Source of the DNA: Paracoccus saliphilus
GTDB taxonomy: Bacteria; Pseudomonadota; Alphaproteobacteria; Rhodobacterales; Rhodobacteraceae
NCBI GenBank assembly: GCA_003255745.1
Contig: QKYL01000200.1
Span: 1-35,210 of the forward strand
DNA length: 35,210 nucleotides
Reading direction: 5' to 3'
In this document: positions 29,053-35,210 of the stretch, in pieces
Position numbering within the stretch: position 1 is the first letter of the stretch
Layout: every line of letters starts with the position of its first letter
Notes under the pieces: generated by a model
Seen by the model: only the letters and a program-made list of their open reading frames with translations
Database searches by the model: none
What the model was told of the DNA's origin: nothing
Made by a program: the position numbers and the translations under genes

Positions 29053-30159
29053 ATGGCCCTGTTGAACATCACCGACCTTTCGGTGCGCTTTCAGACCAAC
29101 GATGCCGAAGTGCGGGCGGTCAACAACGTCAACCTGACCGTGGACCAGGGCGAAACCCTGGGCATCGTCGGCGAATCCGGCAGCGGCAAATCGCAGCTGT
29201 CCTTCGCGATCATGGGGCTGCTGGCCCGGAACGGCCGCGCCAGCGGCAGCGTGACCTTTGACGGGCAGGAGATCCTGAACGCCCGCCCCAAGGTCCTGAA
29301 CAGGATCCGCGCCGAACAGATGGCAATGATCTTTCAGGACCCGATGACCTCGCTGAACCCCTACATGCGCGTGGCCGACCAGATGGCCGAGGTGCTGACC
29401 CTGCACAAGGACATGTCCAAGCGTGACGCCGTCACCGAGGCCGTGCGCATGCTGGACGCGGTCAAGATCCCCGATGCCAAGGGCCGCGTGCGGCTGTATC
29501 CGCATGAGTTCAGCGGCGGCATGCGCCAGCGGGTGATGATCGCGATGGCGCTGCTGTGCCGGCCGAAACTGCTGATCGCGGACGAACCCACGACCGCGTT
29601 GGACGTGACGGTGCAGGCGCAGATCATGCAGCTGCTTTCGGACCTGCAGCGCGACTTCGGCATGGCGATGATGCTGATCACCCATGATCTGGGCGTTGTC
29701 GCCGGTTCCTGCGAACGCGTGGCGGTCATGTATGGCGGCCGCATCCGCGAAACCGGCCCCGTCCGCCCAATCTTTGCCGAACCGACGTTGCCCTATACGC
29801 AGGGCCTTCTGGACGCGATCCCGCGTGTGGACCAGAACGACGACGAGCTGCGCGCGATCCCCGGCCAGCCGCCGAACATGAGCCGCCCGCCCTCGGGCTG
29901 CGCGTTCCAGCCCCGCTGCCCTTATCGGCGCGACATCTGCATCAGTGACGACCCGCCGCTGGCCGAGTTCGCGCCTCTGCGCGCCCGTGCCTGCCACGCC
30001 CCGGTGGCCGAGGTCCTGGCACGCCAGACCCTGCGCGATCCCGGCGACGACCAACCCGCCGCGCATCCCGGTGCGGGCCACGTCGCGCCGATCCCGCGCG
30101 GTGCCGTGGCCGGCGCCGGTGCCGCCGGAACCCCCAGCACCGTGGAGGGACAGAAATGA
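29053..30159 (+). CDS. oppD: Oligopeptide ABC transporter ATP-binding protein
   Basis: A 368-residue ATPase. Walker A is GESGSGKS at 40-47, the signature FSGGMRQR at 153-160 and Walker B LLIADEPT at 173-180, then the H-loop His211. The OppD/OppF C-terminal domain carries Cys283, Cys289, Cys296 and Cys314, the four-cysteine pattern linked to an iron-sulfur cluster in the Dpp/Opp ATPases. About 50 further residues (320-368, rich in Ala, Gly and Pro) extend past the usual end. The start ATG 29053 has AGGAG at 29041-29045. Its stop overlaps the oppF start (ATGA). Confidence 0.95.
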   Translation: MALLNITDLSVRFQTNDAEVRAVNNVNLTVDQGETLGIVGESGSGKSQLSFAIMGLLARNGRASGSVTFDGQEILNARPKVLNRIRAEQMAMIFQDPMTSLNPYMRVADQMAEVLTLHKDMSKRDAVTEAVRMLDAVKIPDAKGRVRLYPHEFSGGMRQRVMIAMALLCRPKLLIADEPTTALDVTVQAQIMQLLSDLQRDFGMAMMLITHDLGVVAGSCERVAVMYGGRIRETGPVRPIFAEPTLPYTQGLLDAIPRVDQNDDELRAIPGQPPNMSRPPSGCAFQPRCPYRRDICISDDPPLAEFAPLRARACHAPVAEVLARQTLRDPGDDQPAAHPGAGHVAPIPRGAVAGAGAAGTPSTVEGQK

Positions 30160-31178
30160 GCAACCTGCTTGACGTGCGCGACCTGCGCGTGACCTTCCAG
30201 ATCCGGCGCGAGGGCGACCTGCCCTGGGCCAAGCCCCATCCGCTGCACGCGGTCGCGGGCGTGGACTTCACCCTCCGGCCCGGCGAAACCCTGGGCGTGG
30301 TGGGCGAATCCGGTTGCGGCAAATCCACTCTGGCGCGCGCCCTGATCGGGCTGGTCCCCGCGACGGGCAAGGCGCAGTGGGTGGACGGGCGCGACCTGCT
30401 GGCGCTGACCCCGCGCCAGATGATGGCCTATCGCCAGGACATCCAGATGGTGTTCCAGGACCCGCTGGCCAGCCTGAACCCGCGCATGACCGTGGGCCAG
30501 ATCATCGCCGAACCCCTGACGACGCACCGCCCGGACCTGGGGCGCGCCGAAGTGCGCGACCGCGTCAAGGCGATGATGGACAAGGTCGGCCTGCTGTCCA
30601 ACCAGATCAACCGCTATCCCCACGAATTCAGCGGCGGACAATGCCAGCGTATCGGCATTGCCCGCGCCCTGATCGTGGAACCGCGGCTGATCATCTGCGA
30701 CGAACCAGTCAGCGCGCTGGACGTGTCGATCCAGGCGCAGGTCATCAACCTGCTGATCCGGTTGCAGAAGGATCTGGGCCTGTCGCTGATCTTCATTGCG
30801 CATGACCTGAGTGTCGTGAAACATATCAGCGACCGCGTGATGGTCCTGTATCTGGGCAAGGTGATGGAAATCGCATCCTCGCACGACCTTTATGGCGCCC
30901 CCCAGCACCCCTATACGCAGGCGCTGCTGTCGGCCGTGCCGGTCCCCGACCCCACGATCGAAACGGCCAAGACCATCGTGCCGCTGACGGGCGACCTGCC
31001 CTCGCCCATGAGCCCGCCGTCGGGCTGCGTCTTCCGCACCCGCTGCCCGCGTGCGCAGGCGCGTTGCGCCGCCGAGGTTCCGGCGCTGCTGGGCGGGGAT
31101 CACGCCGTGGCCTGTCATTTCCCCGGGCCCCTGACACAGGCCGAGATTGACCGCGCGCGGAGTGCCGATGCCGCCTGA
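30156..31178 (+). CDS. oppF: Oligopeptide ABC transporter ATP-binding protein
   Basis: A 340-residue ATPase, partner of OppD. Walker A is GESGCGKS at 50-57. The signature reads SGGQCQR at 159-165, with Cys in place of the usual Arg in SGGQRQR, and Walker B is LIICDEPV at 178-185. The C-terminal cysteine-rich stretch SGCVFRTRCPRAQARCAAEV with a later AVACH is also present. It overlaps oppD by 4 bases and is itself overlapped by the exporter gene by 11 bases, so translation along the operon is tightly coupled. Confidence 0.95.
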   Translation: MSNLLDVRDLRVTFQIRREGDLPWAKPHPLHAVAGVDFTLRPGETLGVVGESGCGKSTLARALIGLVPATGKAQWVDGRDLLALTPRQMMAYRQDIQMVFQDPLASLNPRMTVGQIIAEPLTTHRPDLGRAEVRDRVKAMMDKVGLLSNQINRYPHEFSGGQCQRIGIARALIVEPRLIICDEPVSALDVSIQAQVINLLIRLQKDLGLSLIFIAHDLSVVKHISDRVMVLYLGKVMEIASSHDLYGAPQHPYTQALLSAVPVPDPTIETAKTIVPLTGDLPSPMSPPSGCVFRTRCPRAQARCAAEVPALLGGDHAVACHFPGPLTQAEIDRARSADAA

Positions 31179-33027
31179 CCTGGGTTCGCCCGCCACGCCC
31201 GGCTATGCGGCGCGGTGGGCCGCCCTGAAGAATATCCCGCCCTTCCTGGCGATGGTCTGGCGCGCCAGCCCCGCCTTGACGCTGGCGATGATCGCGCTGC
31301 GGCTGATGCGTGCGCTGATCCCGGTGGCGATGCTTTGGGTCGGCAAGCTGATCATCGACCAGGTCGTGGCGCTGTCGGCGCTGCCGCAGGCACCTTCGAC
31401 CCTGTCGGGCTGGTGGGACAGCGGCCTGGCCGACCCGGTGATCACGCTGGTGGCGCTGGAACTGGGCCTGGCGCTGGCGCAGGATATCCTGGGGCGGCTG
31501 GTCAGCTATGCCGATGCGCTGCTTCAGGAAAAACTGGTGATCGACATCTCGATCCGGCTGATGGACCACGCGGCGGGGCTGGACCTGGCCAGCTTCGAGG
31601 ATGCGTCCTTCCAGGACCGCCTTGACCGTGCGCGTCGCCAGACGATGGGGCGCATCCCGCTGTTGAACCAGATCATGCAGCAGTTGCAGGACGTGGTGAC
31701 GGTGGCCAGCTTTGCCATCGGCCTGCTGATCTACAACCCCTGGCTGGTTCTGCTGCTGGGGCTGGCGCTGATCCCGTCCCTGCTGGGCGAGATGCACTTC
31801 AACGCCCGCACCTATGCGCTAAACCATGCCCGCGCGCCGGACCGGCGCGAGCGCGACTATCTGCGCATGATCGCGGCCACCGCCGAAACCGCGAAAGAGG
31901 TGAAGATATTCGGCCTAAGCCCTTGGCTGCGCGACCGGTATCTGACGCTGGCCCGGCGCTTTTACATCGAGAACCGGGCCATCCAGCGCCGCCAGCTGTC
32001 GGTCATGGCGCTGCTGACGGCGCTTGGCACACTGGCCTATTACGGCGCCTTTCTTTGGATCATCGCGCGGACCCTGACCGGCACCCTGACGATCGGCGAC
32101 CTGACCTTCCTGTCGGGCAGCTTCCTGCGGCTGCGCAGCCTGTTGGAGGGCCTTTTGTCCAGCTTTTCCAGCATGGCGGGACAGGCGATGTATCTGGACG
32201 ACCTTTTTGATTTCTTCACCGCCACGCCGGTCATCGCCTCGCCCGCCGATCCCCTGCCGGTGCCGCAGCCGATCCGGCAGGGCTTTCGCTTTGAAAATGT
32301 CGGCTTCCGCTATCCGGGGCGCGAGGATTGGGCGGTCCGGGGCATGACGCTGGACCTGCGCGCCGGAGAAACCGTGGCGCTGGTGGGCGAGAATGGAGCC
32401 GGTAAAACAACCATCGTCAAGCTGCTGGCGCGGCTATATGACCCTGATGAAGGGCGCATCACGCTGGATGGACGCGACCTGCGCGACTATGACCTGGACC
32501 AGCTGCGCGGCACGGTGGGTGTGATATTCCAGGACTTCGTACGCTATGCCGTCACCGCCGCGGAAAACATCGCCATCGGCCGGATCGAGGCGCGCGATGA
32601 TCGTCCGCGGATCGTGGCCTCGGCCGAACGCGCGCTGGCCGACCAGGTGATCGCCAAGCTGCCGCAGGGCTATGACCAGATGGTTGGCAAGCGTTTTGCA
32701 CGCGGTTTGGACCTGTCGGGCGGCGAATGGCAGAAACTGGCCATCGCCCGCGCTTATATGCGGGACGCGCAGCTGCTGGTGCTGGACGAACCAACAGCGG
32801 CGCTGGACGCGCGGGCCGAATACGAGGTGTTCCTGCGATTCCGCGACCTGACGCAGGGGCGGACGGCGCTGCTGATCTCTCACCGCTTTTCATCGGTGCG
32901 GATGGCCGACCGGATCATCGTGCTGGAAGGCGGACAGGTCCAGGACCAGGGCAGCCACGAGGAGCTGCTGTCCCGCCCCGGCCGCTACAAGGAACTGTTC
33001 GAGTTGCAGGCCCAAGGCTATCGCTAA
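31168..33027 (+). CDS. ABC exporter half-transporter (fused membrane and ATPase domains)
   Basis: A 619-residue type IV ABC exporter of the MsbA/MdlB-like class that should act as a homodimer. Six membrane helices lie within about 25-330; the nucleotide-binding domain follows with Walker A GENGAGKT at 407-414, signature LSGGEWQ at 516-522, Walker B LLVLDEPT at 536-543 and the switch histidine in SHRFSSVRMADRI. The LSGGEWQ signature is typical of peptide, lantibiotic and lipid exporters. ATG 31168 has GGAG at 31159-31162 and lies inside the end of oppF. No accessory protein or precursor peptide is seen. The substrate is unknown. Confidence 0.9.
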   Translation: MPPDLGSPATPGYAARWAALKNIPPFLAMVWRASPALTLAMIALRLMRALIPVAMLWVGKLIIDQVVALSALPQAPSTLSGWWDSGLADPVITLVALELGLALAQDILGRLVSYADALLQEKLVIDISIRLMDHAAGLDLASFEDASFQDRLDRARRQTMGRIPLLNQIMQQLQDVVTVASFAIGLLIYNPWLVLLLGLALIPSLLGEMHFNARTYALNHARAPDRRERDYLRMIAATAETAKEVKIFGLSPWLRDRYLTLARRFYIENRAIQRRQLSVMALLTALGTLAYYGAFLWIIARTLTGTLTIGDLTFLSGSFLRLRSLLEGLLSSFSSMAGQAMYLDDLFDFFTATPVIASPADPLPVPQPIRQGFRFENVGFRYPGREDWAVRGMTLDLRAGETVALVGENGAGKTTIVKLLARLYDPDEGRITLDGRDLRDYDLDQLRGTVGVIFQDFVRYAVTAAENIAIGRIEARDDRPRIVASAERALADQVIAKLPQGYDQMVGKRFARGLDLSGGEWQKLAIARAYMRDAQLLVLDEPTAALDARAEYEVFLRFRDLTQGRTALLISHRFSSVRMADRIIVLEGGQVQDQGSHEELLSRPGRYKELFELQAQGYR

Positions 33028-34406
33028 AAGATCGTCCCCAGCACGATTACCGTGACCAGCGACACCAGCGGGATCGCCACGGCGACGACAAAGATGTCGG
33101 CATAGCTTTTCTTGTGGGTCAGTCCGGTGATGGCCAGCAGGGTGATCACCGCGCCATTGTGCGGCAGCGCGTCGAACCCGCCCGAGGACAGGGCCGTGAC
33201 GCGGTGCATCAACTCCATGCTGATGCCCTGCGCCTGCCCCATCGCGGCAAACTGCTCTCCAAGCGTGTTCAGCGCGATGGACATGCCGCCCGACGCGGAA
33301 CCGGTGATGCCCGCCAGCACGTTGACCGCCACCGCCAGCGAGGCGACCGGGTTGCCCGGAAACAGGCCCAGCACCACGTCGCGGATCAGCGCAAAGGCCG
33401 GCAGCGAGGCAATGACGGCGCCGTAGCCGACCTCGGACGCGGTGTTGAAGATCGGCAGCAGCGATCCCATCGTGCCGGCATTCACGCTTTCGCGCAAACT
33501 GCCAAAGCGGCGCAGGTTCAGCGCAATGGCCAGCAGGATGGACAGGACCAGCGACACGATGATCGCCCAGATGCCGGCGACTGCGGCCAACTCGGTTTCG
33601 CCATATTCGGGCAGCGCCAGATAGCCGGCGGTCATGGTGGGAAAGACCAGCCAGGTCAGCACCGCGTTGATGACAATGACCGACAGGACCGGCAGGATCG
33701 CCAGCGCAAAGGGCGGCAGGTCGGCATCGTCGGGCAGGCTGGCATCGGCCGAGGTCGCTTCGTGTTGGCCATAGCCCTCGCCGCGGGTCGCCGCGGCCGC
33801 CGCGCGCCGGGACAGCCACAGCGTGCCGCCGGCCAGCATGATGATCCCGGCAAGGCTGCCCAGAAGCGGCGCGGCAAAGACATTCGTGCCGAAGAAGGGC
33901 ATCGGGATCGCGTTCTGGATCGCTGGCGTTCCCGGAAAGGCCGTCATGGTGAAGGTAAAGGACCCAAGCGCGATCGCCGCCGGCAGCAGCCGCTTGGGGA
34001 TGTCGGCGCGGCGGAAAAGCGCGTTGGCGATGGGATAAACCGCAAAGGCCACGACGAACAGCGACACCCCGCCATAGGTCAGTACCCCGCAGGACAGCAC
34101 CACGGCCAGGATGGCACGTCCCGCCCCCAGCCTGTCCACGATCCATTCAGCGATGCTGCGCGCGGCCCCGCCATCGGCCATGACCTTGCCAAAGATCGCC
34201 CCAAGCATGAACAGTGGAAAATAGGTGATGACATAGCCGCCAAGCGACTGCATGAAGACCTGCGTGTAGGTCGCCAGCACCGGCAACCCGCCCGACATCA
34301 TCACCGCCATCAGCGACAGCAGCGGCGCCAGGACCAGCACGGTAATGCCGCGATAGGCCAGGTACATCAGCAGGATCAGCGACAGGAAGATGCCCAGCAG
34401 GCCCAT
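33024..34406 (-). CDS. GntP family permease
   Basis: A 460-residue inner-membrane transporter with about 12 hydrophobic segments and GntP-type stretches: YFPLFMLGAIFGKVMADGGAARSIAEWIVDRLGAGRAILAVVLSCGVLTYGGVSLFVVAFAVYPIA and TAFPGTPAIQNAIP. A hydrophilic loop at about 205-228 (rich in Asp and Ala) divides the two halves. GntP-family members carry gluconate, hydroxybutyrate and other organic acids; no sugar-acid or hydroxybutyrate enzymes are nearby to choose between them. ATG 34406 is preceded by GGAGGGATCC. Its TAG stop overlaps the TAA of the convergent exporter gene (CTAA at 33024-33027). Confidence 0.88.
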   Translation of the reverse strand: MGLLGIFLSLILLMYLAYRGITVLVLAPLLSLMAVMMSGGLPVLATYTQVFMQSLGGYVITYFPLFMLGAIFGKVMADGGAARSIAEWIVDRLGAGRAILAVVLSCGVLTYGGVSLFVVAFAVYPIANALFRRADIPKRLLPAAIALGSFTFTMTAFPGTPAIQNAIPMPFFGTNVFAAPLLGSLAGIIMLAGGTLWLSRRAAAAATRGEGYGQHEATSADASLPDDADLPPFALAILPVLSVIVINAVLTWLVFPTMTAGYLALPEYGETELAAVAGIWAIIVSLVLSILLAIALNLRRFGSLRESVNAGTMGSLLPIFNTASEVGYGAVIASLPAFALIRDVVLGLFPGNPVASLAVAVNVLAGITGSASGGMSIALNTLGEQFAAMGQAQGISMELMHRVTALSSGGFDALPHNGAVITLLAITGLTHKKSYADIFVVAVAIPLVSLVTVIVLGTIF

Positions 34407-34883
34407 GGATCCCTCCGTTCCGGATGCAGGGCCAGCCTGTCAGCCGAAGGCGGCTGCCGCAAGATGCTGCAGCGCAGAAAAAAGCCAGTGGGATCTGCGC
34501 GCCAAAAACGTATGGCCCGTCCTATCTGCAAGCGGCAATTTCGTGATTGGATGATCAGTCTGCACAAACGTATCCTGCATGTCGGCACAGTGAGCGCCGC
34601 CAAGATGAAGATTGCGCGTCGCGATCCTCATAAAGGGGCCGGCCTCCATGGGCCATTTTACGCCGGAGGTTCCCGCAACGCCGATCGACCTTCAGGCTAT
34701 CTTTGCCATCACCCGCAGCCTGTCGCCATGTCGGGTCCAGGACGGGCGCGTATTTCTCAACCGACCGTTCGCGGCACGGGTTTGTAGTTCCGCCCGTGCC
34801 GCAAAAGCGCCCAAACGGTGCAGGCCATCCTTGCGGCAAGGGCGGCAACAGTGACGTTAAGGTGTCCGGCCTGAACCACTCCA
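34407..34883. other. Stretch of ~480 bases without a recognised gene
   Basis: Lies between the GntP permease start and the stop of a transposase fragment. Open frames exist on both strands (for example 34612-34854 on +) but none resembles a known family or has a good start. It contains the promoter region of the permease gene near 34407-34480 and two hairpins: a 6-bp stem at 34441-34456 and a perfect 10-bp stem at 34771-34802. Part of it, next to the transposase, should be the end of an insertion sequence; the border cannot be placed because the other end is outside the window. Confidence 0.5.
34771..34802. repeat. Perfect 10-bp inverted repeat
   Basis: GCGGCACGGG at 34771-34780 and its complement at 34793-34802 around a 12-base loop, followed on + by AAAAG. 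It could be a stem-loop terminator-like element or part of an insertion-sequence end; it has no strong T tract. Confidence 0.6.
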
Positions 34884-35210
34884 TCATGCGCTCACTCCGA
34901 CGCACTGACGGTGCCTTTCGCGCAGGATGACGGCGTTGATCAGGTAAAGCAGCAAACACCAGAAAGCCCGGAGATGGGCGAGGATCTTGCGGATATTGTG
35001 GCCGCAGGCGCAGAGGACGGCATAGATTGCGTCGCCGATGCGGGCCTTCAGCGGGCACCTGGCGAGCCGCCCGTCGGACTTCATGTGCCCGATCTCGGAC
35101 TCGATGGCGCTCCGCCTCCGGGGGAGCTTTGCCAGAAGCGGTGTCATGCCGCGTCTCGTGCCGCTGATCAGGACCCTGGTCGTCTCCACGCCATGGCCGC
35201 GATAGCCGCG
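34884..35210 (-). CDS. IS5-family transposase, C-terminal part (runs off the window)
   Basis: The frame is open to the right edge, giving at least 108 residues of the C-terminal end: RGYRGHGVETTRVLISGTRR, then PRRRSAIESEIGHMKSDGRLARCPLKARIGDAIYAVLCACGHNIRKILAHLRAF and a tail with hydrophobic LLYLINAVIL. RRRSAIESEIGHMKSDGRL holds the catalytic glutamate region and RIGDAIYAVLCACGHNIRKIL is the standard C-terminal helix of IS5-group (IS5/IS1182-like) transposases. It is a different type from the element at 11000-11928, whose C-terminus reads quite differently. The stop is TGA at 34886-34884. The N-terminal part lies beyond the window, so intactness is unknown. Confidence 0.85.
   Translation of the reverse strand, partial: RGYRGHGVETTRVLISGTRRGMTPLLAKLPRRRSAIESEIGHMKSDGRLARCPLKARIGDAIYAVLCACGHNIRKILAHLRAFWCLLLYLINAVILRERHRQCVGVSA

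Overview
The window is about 35 kb of high-GC chromosomal DNA from an alphaproteobacterium, most likely Rhodobacterales and probably Paracoccus or a close relative. This rests on the gene families (a two-gene pntAB transhydrogenase, an Obg GTPase without the C-terminal Obg domain, a TakP-like TRAP receptor, DUF3422, TIGR01244), the codon use, and the IS5-family elements. No rRNA, tRNA, CRISPR array or prophage was seen. The left ~320 bases and the ~480 bases left of the IS fragment at the right edge look less GC-rich and hold no gene I recognise.

Layout. 1-3.3 kb: a HAD phosphatase (gph-like) and a rhodanese-loop protein on +, facing a minus-strand set of DUF3422 protein, a 24-residue lipoprotein and an ArsC/Spx-like protein. 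3.4-7.3 kb: minus-strand pntA-pntB ending at an intrinsic terminator, then a single-pass membrane protein with an acidic, repetitive tail. 7.5-11.0 kb: pepN followed by an overlapping lysophospholipid acyltransferase gene. 11.0-11.93 kb: a complete IS5-family (IS1031-type) insertion sequence with inverted repeats and a TGA target duplication, placed between two convergent genes without damaging either. 11.9-14.1 kb: obgE-proB on -. 14.2-17.7 kb: selO, an endonuclease/exonuclease/phosphatase protein and enolase on +. 17.7-19.15 kb: a MocR-type (GntR-aminotransferase) regulator on -.

19.2-23.1 kb: a TRAP transporter split into a TakP-like receptor gene on + and convergent dctQ-dctM on -, the latter with an 82-residue Gly/Pro/Gln-rich tail. 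The MocR-TRAP divergent spacer carries a perfect 14-bp-arm palindrome and copies of ACAAT/ATTGT. 23.2-25.4 kb: cobU-cobT-cobS, the lower-ligand end of cobalamin biosynthesis and salvage. 25.5-33.0 kb: an oppABCDF peptide uptake operon with a strong hairpin between oppA and oppB, directly followed and overlapped by a half-size ABC exporter. 33.0-34.4 kb: a GntP-family permease whose stop codon overlaps that of the exporter. 34.9-35.2 kb: the C-terminal end of a second, different IS5-family transposase running off the window.

Most of the window is ordinary housekeeping and transport. I found no clear undescribed system. The best leads are the palindromic MocR/TRAP intergenic region, the convergent TRAP receptor/permease arrangement with its unusual DctM tail, the exporter appended to the opp operon, the tiny lipoprotein, and the IS-marked proB junction. 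Function calls come from reading translated sequence; no database search was run.
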